From Geodermatophilus sabuli (lineage in GTDB: Bacteria > Actinomycetota > Actinomycetes > Mycobacteriales > Geodermatophilaceae), in the NCBI RefSeq assembly GCF_900215145.1, contig NZ_OBDO01000006.1, positions 186,001-250,000 of the forward strand: a stretch of 64,000 bases of DNA, in the 5' to 3' direction. The first letter of the stretch is position 1; each line of letters opens with the position of its first letter. Of this stretch, positions 1-11,339 are shown one piece after another. Position numbers and translations under genes: made by a program. The notes under the pieces were generated by a model. The model worked only from the letters and a program-made list of their open reading frames with translations, ran no database searches and was not told the origin of the DNA.

Positions 1-2
1 AC

Positions 3-656
3 TCGACCGGGGGTCTGCTGGCGCAGATGCTCGCGGGCCGGGGCCTCTCGGCGGCCACGGTGGCGATCGACCCCGGGATCTTTCGCGGCGTGCTGCCGCT
101 GCCGGCCGCCACGCTCCGGTCGGCGGGCCCCTTCCTGATCAACCCGCGCACCCGCGGCCGGGCGCTCACGCTCACGTTCGACCAGTTCAGGTACAGCTGG
201 GCGAACGCGCTCGACGAGAAGGAGGCGAGGGAGCTCTACGACAGGTACCACGTTGCCGGCTCCGGACTCTCGCTCGTGCAGATGGGCAACGCGAACCTCA
301 ATCCGCGGACGGAGGCGCAGGTCGACACGAAGAACCCCGACCGCGGTCCGCTGCTGATCATCGAGGGCGAGAAGGACCACACGGTGCCGTGGGCGATCGC
401 GAACGCCTCCTACAAGCGGCAGCGGCGCAACCCTGCCGTGACGGAGATCGTGAGAATGCCGAACCGAGGCCACGCCCTCACGATCGACCACGGCTGGCGC
501 GAGGTCGCCCAGACAGCGCTGGACTTCGTCACGCGGTTCACCCCGAGCGGTCGCGCGACGACGACGTCGGTGCCAAGGGCGCGCGACGCCTCGGCGGACT
601 CCGGGCTTCCCAGCGGCGCGCCCACCGAGGAGACGGGGCGCACGTCCGGGCAGTAG
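3..656 (+). CDS. alpha/beta hydrolase, 3' part only
   Basis: The reading frame is open from the window edge and begins at a Ser-Thr-Gly-Gly stretch. In alpha/beta hydrolases this is the nucleophile elbow (G-x-S-x-G), so the catalytic serine appears to be the first codon seen and the N-terminal half lies outside the window. A catalytic Asp fits the motif IEGEKDHTVP (around base 375) and the catalytic His fits RGHALTID (around base 470), which completes the usual Ser-Asp-His triad. The last 40 or so residues are low-complexity and probably disordered. The substrate cannot be told from sequence. It lies next to transposase debris, so the neighbourhood says little about its role. The in-frame ATG at 27 is an internal methionine, not a start. 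Confidence 0.8.
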   Translation, partial: STGGLLAQMLAGRGLSAATVAIDPGIFRGVLPLPAATLRSAGPFLINPRTRGRALTLTFDQFRYSWANALDEKEARELYDRYHVAGSGLSLVQMGNANLNPRTEAQVDTKNPDRGPLLIIEGEKDHTVPWAIANASYKRQRRNPAVTEIVRMPNRGHALTIDHGWREVAQTALDFVTRFTPSGRATTTSVPRARDASADSGLPSGAPTEETGRTSGQ

Positions 657-750
657 CCGCGTCATCTCGAAGAGCTCCATGTCTGTCCTCGATCAGCGCA
701 CCCGACCAGCGGGCGAGGTGGCCTGGGGAAGTCTCTGGCTCGGCGGTGGT

Positions 751-877
751 CGGCGCCACCGAGACCAGCCGCGAGCCCCTGCGCTGCCTCAAGCGCCGGC
801 TCTCCGACGTCGTCTACCGCTCCCTGCGCGCCGACCAGGCCGCTGAGGAGGCCGTGCCGGCCGCGGTCGCTGCCTGA
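751..877 (+). pseudogene. IS110-family transposase C-terminal remnant
   Basis: The translation ends in REPLRCLKRRLSDVVYRSL, which closely matches the conserved C-terminal tail of IS110-type (Transposase_20) proteins, where an R-x-L-K-R segment is followed by a short hydrophobic end. Nothing upstream in this frame resembles the rest of a transposase, so only the tail survives. A second, larger IS110 fragment lies on the other strand near 11.4 kb. The two suggest past IS110 insertions and decay in this part of the chromosome. The family assignment rests on about 25 residues. Confidence 0.5.
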
Positions 878-1364
878 AGGGCGGTGAGCGCGAGGTCGGC
901 TGATGCACACGGTGCCAGATCCCGGAGTGGTCACTCCTCGGCCCGCCGGCGTGACCGTGTACCGACACGTCGAGGTGCTCCCCCGACCTGCCGCCCGCCA
1001 TCCGGAGATCGGAGCCGTGATCGCCGCGCTGACCGCCGCCGCCGGCGCCCTGCACGACTCCGACCGGCGGTCGCTACGCGAGGCCCCAGATCCGGTCACG
1101 ACCGCCGGCCACGTCCGGGCTGACGCAGGTGCGGCGCGGTAGCAGGCGAACGCGGACCCGGACCGAGCCGGGTCTGATGACCTGGGGTCGATCACCTCGG
1201 CGACGAGGACGACCCGGGCGGCCGCGGTGGGGGAGCGGCGTGTCCTCCGGCGCGACGATGGGCGCCTGCTCATGAGGAGCCGTCGAGCTGCACATGCTCG
1301 AGGAGGCCTGGCGTGACCTCTGGCGCTCACCAACGTCCGTGCGGGCGGTGCCGCCGTGCGTACG
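878..1364. other. gene-poor stretch, decayed DNA
   Basis: No open frame here has convincing protein character. All long frames are arginine- and alanine-rich shadows typical of high-GC non-coding DNA. The stretch lies between an IS110 remnant and the stop of the amino-acid permease, and is best read as degraded intergenic DNA. Confidence 0.5.
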
Positions 1365-2819
1365 TCAGGGGCTCGAGGTCGGTTGCCGCCGGTGGTGCGG
1401 GCTGTCGGGGTTCAGCAGCGAGTGCTTGCGGCCGTAGGTGAAGTAGATGGCGAACCCGATGAGGAGCCAGATCGCGAAGCGCGCCCAGGTCTCCCAGGGC
1501 AGTTGCCAGATCAGGAACAGCGACGACAGGACTCCGAAGGCGGGGACGACGGGCATGAAGGGCAGGCGGAAGGAACGGGGTGTGTCGGGCTGGGTGTAGC
1601 GGAACAGGATGACCGCGGCGCACACGACGATGAACGCGGAGAGGATGCCGATGTTGGTCAGGTCCGCGACGGCGCGGATCGGGAAGACGCCGGCGAGCAC
1701 GGCCGCACCGATGCCGGCGATCCAGGTGACGCGCTGCGGGGTGCCGTGGCGGTCCACCTTGGCGAACCAGGTGGGCAGCAGCCCGTCGCGGCTCATGGAG
1801 AACCAGACGCGGGTGACGCCGAGCAGGAAGGTCAGCATCACGGTCAGGATGGACAGCACGGCGAAGACGGAGATGATGCTGGCGATCACCGGGAGGCCGA
1901 CGCTGGTGAAGGCCGAGGCGAAGCCGGCGGTCGGATCGATGTCCCGGTAGTTCTGCATCCCGGTGAGCACGAGCGTGGCGGCCACGTAGAGCGTCATCGC
2001 GATGACCAGCGACAGGATGATCGCCTTGGGCATGTGCTTCCTGCCGTCCTCGGCCTCCTCGGCGGCGGTGCTCATGGCGTCGTAGCCGAAGACCGCGAAG
2101 AAGACGGTGGCCGCGCCGGTGAGCACCGGGCCGAAGCCGGCCGGCATGAACGGGTTGTAGTTCTGGGTGTCGATGTAGAAGATGCCGAGCCCGATGATGA
2201 AGAGGATGAGCACGATCTTGATGGCCACGGCGATGAGCTCGAACCGGCCGAAGGTCTTCGTGCCGCGGCTGAGGATGAAGGTGACGAGCAGGCAGATCAG
2301 GACGGCCGGGATGTTGACGACGCCGCCCTCCTCGGGAGACGCGGTGATCGACAGCGGCAGGGCGATCCCGAAGCCCTCGAGGAACGCCGCGAGGTAGCCG
2401 GAGATGCCGATCGCCACGACCGCGACGATGGCGATGTACTCCAGGAGCAGGTCCCAGCCGATGAACCAGCCGATGATCTCGCCGAGGGCGACGTACCCGT
2501 AGGTGTAGGCCGAGCCGGCCCGCGGGATCATGCCGGCGAACTCGGCGTAGGACACCGCCGCGGCCGCCGACGCCAGCCCGGCGATGAGGAAGGCGACCAG
2601 CACGGCCGGCCCGACGCCGGGGTTGTCCGCGTCCCCGGCCGCCACCAGCCCCGCGAGGGAGAAGATCCCGACGCCGATGATGCCGCCGACACCGATCGCG
2701 GTCAGCTGCCAGAGCCCGAGGGTCTTGGCGAGCGCGCCGGTCCCGCTCTCCTTCTCGATCTCGTCCATCTGATCGACCGGCATGCGCCGGAACATCGACT
2801 GCCTTGTCGGAGTACCCAT
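1365..2819 (-). CDS. APC-superfamily amino-acid permease (cationic amino-acid transporter type)
   Basis: A 484-residue integral membrane protein with about 12 hydrophobic segments. The first segment carries the glycine-rich APC signature IGVGGIIGVGIFSLAG, followed by the helix-2/3 region SYAEFAGMIPRAGSAYTYGYV typical of the YfnA/CAT group. The cytoplasmic loop FSMSRDGLLPTWFAKV is also standard for this family. It probably imports an amino acid by proton symport. The ATG at 2819 is preferred over the in-frame codon at 2837 because GGGGAG lies 7 bases upstream. It is followed on the same strand of the locus by P5C dehydrogenase and proline dehydrogenase upstream of it, so proline or a related amino acid is a reasonable but unproven substrate. 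Confidence 0.85.
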   Translation of the reverse strand: MGTPTRQSMFRRMPVDQMDEIEKESGTGALAKTLGLWQLTAIGVGGIIGVGIFSLAGLVAAGDADNPGVGPAVLVAFLIAGLASAAAAVSYAEFAGMIPRAGSAYTYGYVALGEIIGWFIGWDLLLEYIAIVAVVAIGISGYLAAFLEGFGIALPLSITASPEEGGVVNIPAVLICLLVTFILSRGTKTFGRFELIAVAIKIVLILFIIGLGIFYIDTQNYNPFMPAGFGPVLTGAATVFFAVFGYDAMSTAAEEAEDGRKHMPKAIILSLVIAMTLYVAATLVLTGMQNYRDIDPTAGFASAFTSVGLPVIASIISVFAVLSILTVMLTFLLGVTRVWFSMSRDGLLPTWFAKVDRHGTPQRVTWIAGIGAAVLAGVFPIRAVADLTNIGILSAFIVVCAAVILFRYTQPDTPRSFRLPFMPVVPAFGVLSSLFLIWQLPWETWARFAIWLLIGFAIYFTYGRKHSLLNPDSPHHRRQPTSSP

Positions 2820-3045
2820 GAGTGTTCTCCCCATCATCGGGCGGTACCACGGTGACGTGCAGGTCGCCCGTCAACTGGGGCGAAGGACAGTCCTCGGAGT
2901 CCGCAGCGCCGCGGACAGCGCGGCCGGATCAGCGCCACCAGGCGTCAGCGGCTGCGGGGCTCGGTGGTTCGGGCCGTGGGGAGGCAACTCCCCCTCCACA
3001 CGGTCGGGCGCTGCTCTCAGCGGCCTGCCGGTGGCCGGATCGGCA

Positions 3046-4677
<1,632 letters not shown>

Positions 4678-4706
4678 GACGGATCACGCTCCTGTTGTCG
4701 GGTGCT

Positions 4707-5618
4707 TCATCGACCCACGAGGGCGCGCAGGAAGAACAGCAGATTGGCGGGACGCTCGGCCATGCGGCGGGTCAGGTAGGGGTACCAGGCCGAACCGAAC
4801 GGGACGTACACGCGGACGCGGTGACCGTTGTCCACGAGCTCGCGCTGGAGGTCGCGGCGGATGCCGTACAGGAACTGGAACTCGAAGTCCTCGGGTCCCT
4901 TGCCGGCCTGGACCGCAGCCTTGCGCGCATGTGCGATCAGCTCGTCGTCGTGCGTGCCGAACGCGGGGTCGACACCGTGGCGGAAGAGCCAGTCGGTGAG
5001 GAACTTGAACTGCGCCCGGATCTCGCCCTTGCCCTGCTGCGCGAGCTCGACCGGTTCCGCGTAGGCGCCCTTGACCAACCGGACCCGTGGCTTCAGCGGC
5101 GCCAACGCCTCCAAGTCCAGGGGCGTGCGGCGCAGCATCGCCTGGATGGCGAGCCGCGTCTGCGGATGCGCGGTCGCCGCCTCCCGGAACAGTTCCAGTG
5201 TGTCCGGGACGAGGGTGCTGTCCTCCATGTCGATCTCGACCCGGACACCCACCGCCTTGGCCCCGCCGAGGATCCGACCCAGGTTGGCCACGCACGCATC
5301 CCGGTCCACGGTCTGCCCCAACTGGGACAGTTTGATGGAGATCGTGGAATCCAGACCCTGAGCGGCGATCGCCTGGGTCGCCTCCTCGTACTCGGCCACG
5401 GCGTGGCCCACGCCGGACAGGTCCTCGACCCCCTCACCGAGGAGATCGAGGATGCTGCCGATGCCACGGGAGTTGAGTTCCGCTGCCGCCTCGAGCGCGT
5501 CCTCCAGCCTCGCCCCAGCGACGAAGCGGTGTGCGGCCCGGCGGGCAACCGGGTTCTCGGTGACCTGCCGCTGGAGCCGGGGGCTCGCAGCAGCCCACAT
5601 CAGCACTCGGTTGACCAT
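4707..5618 (-). CDS. putB: proline dehydrogenase (monofunctional, FAD-dependent)
   Basis: About 303 residues, the usual size for the short actinobacterial proline dehydrogenase. It oxidises proline to pyrroline-5-carboxylate and passes electrons to the quinone pool. Family motifs visible are SIKLSQLG, VEIDMEDSTLVPDTLELF, RLVKGAYAEP, FGTHDDELI and, near the C-terminus, VYVPFGSAWYPYLTRRMAERP, which forms the proline-binding YxxRRxxE helix. The ATG at 5618 has a GGGAGG ribosome-binding site 4 bases upstream. A GTG directly before it is too close to that site. It precedes pruA. The stop of the damaged exporter frame upstream overlaps this start, so the operon may once have included that gene. Confidence 0.93.
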   Translation of the reverse strand: MVNRVLMWAAASPRLQRQVTENPVARRAAHRFVAGARLEDALEAAAELNSRGIGSILDLLGEGVEDLSGVGHAVAEYEEATQAIAAQGLDSTISIKLSQLGQTVDRDACVANLGRILGGAKAVGVRVEIDMEDSTLVPDTLELFREAATAHPQTRLAIQAMLRRTPLDLEALAPLKPRVRLVKGAYAEPVELAQQGKGEIRAQFKFLTDWLFRHGVDPAFGTHDDELIAHARKAAVQAGKGPEDFEFQFLYGIRRDLQRELVDNGHRVRVYVPFGSAWYPYLTRRMAERPANLLFFLRALVGR

Positions 5619-6730
5619 CACGCCTCCCGTTCTGGGTGACTGGCGTTCAGGTGGCTACCGGGAGCCGACACTACGGGGGAGCGACGAGAATCACATCCCC
5701 GGAGCTGAAGGGTCTCGCCCGATCCGGAGCCCGCCCTCGCCGGTGTCCTCGGCGGAACCCACTCGGCGGTCGTGGCCCGACGGCGCACACGCCGGTCGTA
5801 CCGGTCGCGTCCACCCCTGACCGGTCTGCCGAGGTACTCGCCCAGCGTGACGCCGGCGGCGAGCGCGAGCCCGATGGCGCCCGCTCCGACGAGGGCGTTG
5901 AGTCCGCCTTGGATGTCGGCGTCCACGACGATCGCGAAGAGGCCTCGGTAGATCGTCAGGCCCGGCAACAGCGGGACGATGCCGCAGACCGCGACGAGCA
6001 TCGGCGGCATCCGGAGCCGCTCGGTCAGCAGCTCTCCGCAGAACCCGATGGCGACCGCCGCGATCCCGCTGGCGACCGCGGGGCCGGTGCCCAGCCCGCT
6101 GGCCGCCCAGAACGTCGTCCAGGCCAGTGCGCCGGCCACCGCGGCGAGGCCGGTGGCGCGTGGACGGGCCTCGGAGGCCAGGCCCAGAACCCGGCGATCC
6201 CAGCCGACGCCGCCAGCCCCACGACGAACGGCGCAGGTGAAGGCGACTGGGGGACGACGTCCAGCGGAACCTGTGCTCGCTGGGCGAGGTCCAGCACGCC
6301 GGCGATGCCCACGACGATGCCGGTGGACCCGGCCACGCCGGACCAGCCCAGCGCGTGGACGATGCGGCGGTACGTGTGTGGTGCCGACACGACTGCGTCC
6401 AGCCGGCGGTGCGCCTCCTCGATGTCGATACCCCCGGCGCCGATGGCGTGCGCCAGCTCCGTGACCCCCTGCAGGCGGGTGTAGTCCATCCGGGGCGTAC
6501 GTACGGTGTGCATCGCGGTGAGGGGGACCGAATTCTCCCCGGTCGTAGCTGACCATCAGCGACGGGAACGTGACGTCGACCTGGCAGCTGGTCAGTCCGT
6601 ACGCGGCGGCCACTCGGAGCACCGTCGCGGTCACGTCGGCCGCGGAGGCTCCGATGGCGAGCATCGACTCCCCGGCTGGGCACGCTGCCAGGTCAGAGCG
6701 GCGATCAGCCTGTTCCACGGCAGCCATGGC
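5618..6730 (-). pseudogene. threonine/serine exporter (ThrE type), two frameshifts
   Basis: ThrE-family proteins are inner-membrane exporters with an N-terminal DUF1212 domain and a C-terminal membrane domain. The expected order is present but spread over two frames. The N-terminal part reads ESMLAIGASAADVTATVLRV and TSCQVDVTFPSLMVSYDRG in one frame. At about 6535 an extra G moves the homology to another frame (MHTVRTPRMDYTRLQG through GIAGFWAW). At about 6185 it returns to the first frame (SEARPRATGLAAVAGALAW to GVTLGEYLGRP). The extreme N-terminus is also degraded. The two shifts compensate, so sequencing error is a possible alternative to true decay. Its stop overlaps the proline dehydrogenase start. 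Confidence 0.75.
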
Positions 6731-7109
6731 TGGCCGGCGCGGTCCTGGCCGAGGCCCACGACGAATGGCAGGTCTCCGACCGCCGCTACCTCTCCGCAGG
6801 CTCCATGGCTCTGCTCGCCAACCGCAGGGACTCAGCGGAGGAGGTGGCGCAGCCGGCACTGATCGCGTCATAGTCACCACACCGCTGACCGACACGGTGA
6901 GGACTACATCCACCTCTCAGTGGGACGTCACCCACGAGGAGCCTGGGATGACCACGCAGATCCTGCGGCAGACCTCGCCCGAGGCCCAGGAACTGGTCTG
7001 ACGCGAGGATCCGCTGGTTCCACCGAGCCGCGACCGCATCAGCGTCCTGGCTCCCGACCACACGCTCCGGTGCGCACCGCGCCGGGCCCTCGACCGGAGG
7101 AGACACGAC

Positions 7110-8240
7110 ATGAGCACGCTCGTCATCGGTGTACCGAGCGAGATCAAGGACAACGAGAAGCGGGTGGCCCTCACCCCGGACGGCGTCGTCGAGCTGGTGC
7201 ACAACGGTCACCAGGTCGTCGTGCAGTCAGGCGCCGGCACCGGGTCACGCTTCGCCGACGACGAGTACGCCGCGGTCGGCGCCGAGGTCGTCCCGACGGC
7301 GGACGATGTGTTCGCCTCAGCCGATCTGATCCTCAAGGTCAAGGAGCCGGTGCCCGCGGAGTACGACCGGTTCCGCCCGGGCCAGCAGCTGTTCACGTAC
7401 CTGCACCTGGCTGCCGACCGCGGACTGACCGAGTTCCTGCTCGAGCGGCGGATCGACTCCATCGCGTACGAGACCGTGCAGACCCCCGACCGCAAGCTCC
7501 CGCTGCTCACGCCGATGAGCGAGGTCGCCGGCCGGATGGCCGTGCAGGCGGCCGCGCACCACCTGGAGAGCCCAGCCGGGGGAGCGGGGATCCTCCTCGG
7601 CGGCGTCCCCGGCACCCCGGCGGCGAAGGTCCTCATCATCGGCGGCGGCGTGGCCGGCACCGAGGCGGCGAAGATCGCCCTGGGCATGCGGGCCATCGTC
7701 CGGGTTCTCGACACGAACCCCAGCCGGCTCGCCTACCTGTCCGACATCTTCGGCGGGCGACTGGACCTGGTGACGCCCAACCGGGCCCGGACGGCCGCGT
7801 ACGTCGCCGAGGCCGACGTCGTGATCGGCGCGGTCCTGGTGCCCGGCGCGAAGGCGCCCAAGCTGGTCAGCCGGGACATGGTCGCCGCGATGAGCCCGGG
7901 CAGCGTGGTGGTCGACATCGCCATCGACCAGGGCGGGTGCTTTGAGACCAGCCGGCCGACCACCCATTCCGACCCCACCTACGTCGAGGAGGGTGTCACC
8001 CACTACTGCGTGGCCAACATCCCCGGAGCGGTGGCCCGCACCTCCACACTCGCCTTGACCTCGGCCACGTTGCCGTACGTCGTCCGGGTCGCCCAGCACG
8101 GCGTCGTCGGCGCCGCCGCGGTCGACCCGGCGCTGCGCCTGGGATTGAGCACCGTCGACGGGCACCTCGTCAATCAGCCGGTTGCCGAGGCGCACGAGCT
8201 GCCCTTCACCGATGCTGCGGAACTGCTGACCGAGCGGTGA
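7110..8240 (+). CDS. ald: alanine dehydrogenase
   Basis: 376 residues, full length for the NAD-dependent alanine dehydrogenase that interconverts alanine and pyruvate plus ammonia. The N-terminus GVPSEIKDNEKRVALTP carries the substrate-binding arginine, DLILKVKEP the active-site lysine, and LFTYLHLAAD the catalytic histidine. The Rossmann motif GGGVAGTEAAKIALGM and the C-terminal half with the catalytic aspartate region are intact. The ATG has a strong GGAGG site 8 bases upstream. It is monocistronic. The decayed serine-hydrolase copy begins about 32 bases after the stop, so the downstream flank has been rearranged. Confidence 0.95.
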   Translation: MSTLVIGVPSEIKDNEKRVALTPDGVVELVHNGHQVVVQSGAGTGSRFADDEYAAVGAEVVPTADDVFASADLILKVKEPVPAEYDRFRPGQQLFTYLHLAADRGLTEFLLERRIDSIAYETVQTPDRKLPLLTPMSEVAGRMAVQAAAHHLESPAGGAGILLGGVPGTPAAKVLIIGGGVAGTEAAKIALGMRAIVRVLDTNPSRLAYLSDIFGGRLDLVTPNRARTAAYVAEADVVIGAVLVPGAKAPKLVSRDMVAAMSPGSVVVDIAIDQGGCFETSRPTTHSDPTYVEEGVTHYCVANIPGAVARTSTLALTSATLPYVVRVAQHGVVGAAAVDPALRLGLSTVDGHLVNQPVAEAHELPFTDAAELLTER

Positions 8241-8271
8241 GGCCCTGGCGGGGGATCGGCGCACTCGCGCC

Positions 8272-9030
8272 GGTCGCCGGATCGCGGCGGCCACACCGCT
8301 CTGGGAGCCGGGTACCGAGGCGACTTACCACGCCTTCACCTCGGCTGGATGCTGAACGAGCTGATCCGGCGGGTCACGGCGAAGTCGGTGCAGGACGTCA
8401 TCCGCGACGAGATCGCGACACCGCTGGGCATCGACATCCGTCTCGGAGCCCCGCCGGTGACTCGCTCGGCGCGCGCCGAGCTCGGGTCATCACGCCGCCA
8501 CGGGCGACCGAGGAGCAGCCCGAGAGGCTCACCTTCGAGCGGGCGTTCACCTCGGCGGACACCCCGTTCGGTCAGTCCCTGATGGCCACCGGGACCCCTC
8601 CAACCCCATCATCGAACTCGACCGGTTCGTGAACGACGGGCCAGGCATCACCGTCCCGCTGTCCGGCACCAACGGCATCGGCACCGCCCGTGGCCTGGCG
8701 CGGATGTACCAGCTCCTCGCCCGACGTGGCGAGCTCGACGACGTCCGGTTGCTGTCGGAGGCCGCGGTGGAGAACGCCGCCACCTCGGAGTTCGACGGGA
8801 CCGACGAGCTCTGGGGCACGCCGGCCCAGTGGGCGCTCGGATACCAGCTGTCGGGGAACATGGGGACGCGTTACGGACTGGACGGCTCGAGGTTCGGGCA
8901 ACCTGGACAGGGAGGCCAGTACGCCTGGGCCGACCCGGGTCGTGGGCTGTCGTTCGCCTACGTGCGGTCCTACCTCGACCTGCGAGATGACCTGGCTCCG
9001 ATGGACGCGCTCTACGAGGCGATCCGCTAG
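8272..9030 (+). pseudogene. EstB-like serine hydrolase, truncated and frameshifted copy
   Basis: This stretch is a diverged duplicate of the C-terminal 250 residues of the intact serine hydrolase at 12877-14214. The DNA match starts at the segment encoding ATPLWEPGT and runs to just past the stop codon. Small deletions split it into frames: MLNELIRRVTAKSVQDVIRD in one, then MNDGPGITVPLSGTNGIG onward in another. The N-terminal half, including the catalytic SxxK region, is absent, so it cannot be an active enzyme. The match begins right after the alanine dehydrogenase gene, which marks a recombination joint. Confidence 0.85.
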
Positions 9031-9322
9031 CCGTTTCGTCCGCGGCCTTCTCGGCGGCGTATCACCGACTGCCTCGTGACGGCGCTGATCGACGGTGGAG
9101 GCCGCTGCTGGTGACGATGCGGGATGCCGACGGCCGGTGTATTCGGGCACGACGGCCGGCCCTCGCGGGAGAGGGAGGGCGGGCAGTCGGTGGAACGGCC
9201 TCGCCGACCCGCTCGACGGCGATGCCGACCCTCGACCGGCGGCCTAGTTGTCTGATGCCCGCTCGCTGAGCGGGGACTTCCTGGTCCGCGTGAACCGGTT
9301 GATCTACAACTGACCTCGACGG

Positions 9323-10303
9323 TCACCGGGATGCCGTCGACTCGCGCACACGCAGGAGCACTCTTCCCGCCGCTCGGCGCTGGTCGATCTCCCGGATCGC
9401 TGCCGCCGTCTCGTCCAGTGAGAAGACCGAACCGATCGGGGGGTCGATGGCACCGGACTGCATGAGCGGTACGAGGTCGCGCCATTGCTGAGCCACGTAC
9501 CCCGGCTCGGTTCGCCAGAACTCCGCTGAGGCGGCGCCCATCACCGTGGTGTTGGTCAGCAGCAGCCGATTGACCTTGACCGTGGGGATCTCCCGGCCGG
9601 TGAAGCCGAGGACCACCAGCCGGCCCTCGCGGGCCAGTGAGCGCAGCGAGTCCGTGAAGCGGTCCCCGCCGACGGGGTCGACCACGACGTCCACACCTCG
9701 TCCCTCGGTCAGCCGGCGGACCTCGTCGCGGAACCCGTCGACCGGCACGACCTCGTGCGCTCCGGCGGCGCGGGCGACCTCGCCCTTGTCCGGAGTGGAC
9801 ACGACCGCGATCACCCGTGCCCCGTAGGCCGCGGCCAACTGGCATGCAGCGGTTCCGACGCCACCCGCCGCGCCGTGCACCAGAACGGTCTCGCCCGTCT
9901 CCAGCCGAGCGCGGCGGGTGAGGGCGAAGTGCATGGTCAGGTAGTTGAGCGGCAGCGCCGCCCCCTTGTCGGCCGGCACGTCGTCGGGCAGCGGGAAGAC
10001 CATGTCCGCGTCGACGGCGACGGTCTCGGCGAAGCCGCCGGTGACCGGCATCGCCGCCACCCGGTCACCGGCCGCGAAGTGACCGGTGTCCTCACGTACC
10101 ACCCCGGCGACCTCCCACCCCGGGGTGAAGGGCAGCTCGGGGCGCAGTTGGTACTCGCCGCGGGTCTGCAGCACGTCCGGGAAGACGACGCCCGCGAAGT
10201 CCACGTCGACCAGCACCTGCCCCGGCCGCGGCACGGGGTCGGGGACCTCGCGCACCTCCACGGCGTCCGGGCCGGTCAAGGCGGTGATGACTGCTGCACG
10301 CAT
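9323..10303 (-). CDS. MDR-family NADPH:quinone oxidoreductase-like protein
   Basis: 326 residues of the zinc-free medium-chain dehydrogenase/reductase family (quinone oxidoreductase branch). The N-terminal GroES-like domain shows EVREVPDPVPRPGQVLVDV and FTPGWEVAGVV. The Rossmann domain shows VLVHGAAGGVGTAACQLA, followed by VDVVVDPVGGDRF. The four structural-zinc cysteines of alcohol dehydrogenases are missing, which places it with quinone or enoyl reductases. The ATG at 10303 has AGGAGG 5 bases upstream. The open frame extends much further upstream but without protein-like content. The gene stands alone, between the decayed serine hydrolase and an intergenic stretch, so the substrate is unknown. 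Confidence 0.85.
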   Translation of the reverse strand: MRAAVITALTGPDAVEVREVPDPVPRPGQVLVDVDFAGVVFPDVLQTRGEYQLRPELPFTPGWEVAGVVREDTGHFAAGDRVAAMPVTGGFAETVAVDADMVFPLPDDVPADKGAALPLNYLTMHFALTRRARLETGETVLVHGAAGGVGTAACQLAAAYGARVIAVVSTPDKGEVARAAGAHEVVPVDGFRDEVRRLTEGRGVDVVVDPVGGDRFTDSLRSLAREGRLVVLGFTGREIPTVKVNRLLLTNTTVMGAASAEFWRTEPGYVAQQWRDLVPLMQSGAIDPPIGSVFSLDETAAAIREIDQRRAAGRVLLRVRESTASR

Positions 10304-10636
10304 GGGTTCCTCCTGGGGTTTCAGGACTTGGGAGCGGTGACTGCGCGGGCCGGCCTGGCGACCCTCACCGGTCGGATGATCGGCAGGATCAGCCGGCTGA
10401 GGTGCTCGGGACCGTGCAGGACCCGGTTGGTGGCGACGACGGCGTCGTCGAGGGTCTCCTCGGCGATCACTCCGCCTGAGTTGGTGTTGCGGGGTTGGCC
10501 TCAGCAACCAAGGGCAACGCCTGCTGCCGAACTCGGCCTGCGCTCGGTTCGGCGTCAGAGTGATACCGCTGGCGCTCCGGCCGCCTGTCGCGGAAAGCAT
10601 CCCCGACAGGAGAGGAGGAGCCAAGAGAATGGCGAG
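10304..10636. other. intergenic; possible orphan C-terminal stub on the minus strand
   Basis: On the minus strand a short in-frame stretch, reading EETLDDAVVATNRVLHGPE and ending in VARPARAVTAPKS, stops 15 or so bases before the MDR gene start. It looks more like protein than its surroundings and could be the tail of a deleted gene, but no family can be named. No other feature is seen. A good AGGAGG site for the following plus-strand gene lies near 10613. Confidence 0.25.
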
Positions 10637-11332
10637 ATGGAACCGAGGGAGCCCGTTCCCTGGGCGCCGGGATTGTCGGTGCTGGCCCACGTCGGGCCTG
10701 CGGCCTGGGTGGAGACAGCGCTGACATCCAGCGCCAGGTCCAGGACGGTCGCGGCGATGGTGCCGTCGGTCTTCCCTGCCTACGCCCGGGTGCTGCCCCC
10801 CACATACGACCCGGACGGCGAGCGGCGGCACCGGTGGTCGGAGATCGCCGTGCACACCGGCGTGCCGCTCACCGCCGAGATCCGGTTCGACGACCTCGTG
10901 GCGGGGGCGGACCGCTGGGGCCGGCCCTCCGACGGCGGCCTGGACGCACAGGAGACCGAGGTCCTCGCCGGCATCCTCTCCAGCTTCACCGGGACGCCGG
11001 AGGAGGCCTACTTCTGTCTCTGGGAGGGCTTCGGCCTCGAGGAGACCGACGCCTGGAGAGACCGGCCCATGCGCGTTCGAACCCCGGATCGGGGCTATCA
11101 CCTGCTCACCGGGCCGGTGGCCGCCGCCCCGGTGCTGCCGACTCCGCTGGAGTGGCGCTGCGCGAGCCTGTGGTGGCCGGCCGATCGGACCTGGCTGGTC
11201 GCCACCGAGATCGACGGCTACCTGACCTACGTCGGCGGCAGCCCCGCGGCGATCGCCGCCGTCCTCGCAACTCCTGCGCTCGACGCCGTTGCCGTGACCC
11301 CCTCGACTCCTCTCGACCCCAGCTACGGCTGA
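10637..11332 (+). CDS. conserved actinobacterial hypothetical protein
   Basis: About 231 residues with no recognisable catalytic motif. The stretch SVFPAYARVLPPTYDPDG, then RWSEIAVHTG, the acidic EEAYFCLWEGFGLEE and the C-terminal LWWPADRTWLVATEIDGYL resemble a widespread uncharacterised actinobacterial family of soluble proteins whose function I do not know. No signal peptide or membrane segment is seen. An AGGAGG lies upstream, although its spacing fits an out-of-frame ATG at 10629 slightly better than the in-frame ATG at 10637, so the exact start is uncertain. It stands alone between an MDR gene on the other strand and transposase debris. Confidence 0.65.
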   Translation: MEPREPVPWAPGLSVLAHVGPAAWVETALTSSARSRTVAAMVPSVFPAYARVLPPTYDPDGERRHRWSEIAVHTGVPLTAEIRFDDLVAGADRWGRPSDGGLDAQETEVLAGILSSFTGTPEEAYFCLWEGFGLEETDAWRDRPMRVRTPDRGYHLLTGPVAAAPVLPTPLEWRCASLWWPADRTWLVATEIDGYLTYVGGSPAAIAAVLATPALDAVAVTPSTPLDPSYG

Positions 11333-11339
11333 CCTCGCC

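Noticed and set aside
662-1333. 223-residue minus-strand open frame
   Set aside because: Arg/Ser/Pro-rich without any recognisable segment; the IS110 tail on the other strand is the better reading of its left end.
1327-2874. Long open frames overlapping the amino-acid permease on both strands
   Set aside because: They are shadows of a clear membrane protein gene with full motif support.
10629-10636. ATG at 10629 as start of the hypothetical gene
   Set aside because: Its spacing to AGGAGG is good but the frame stops after about 30 codons. The protein-like frame starts at 10637.
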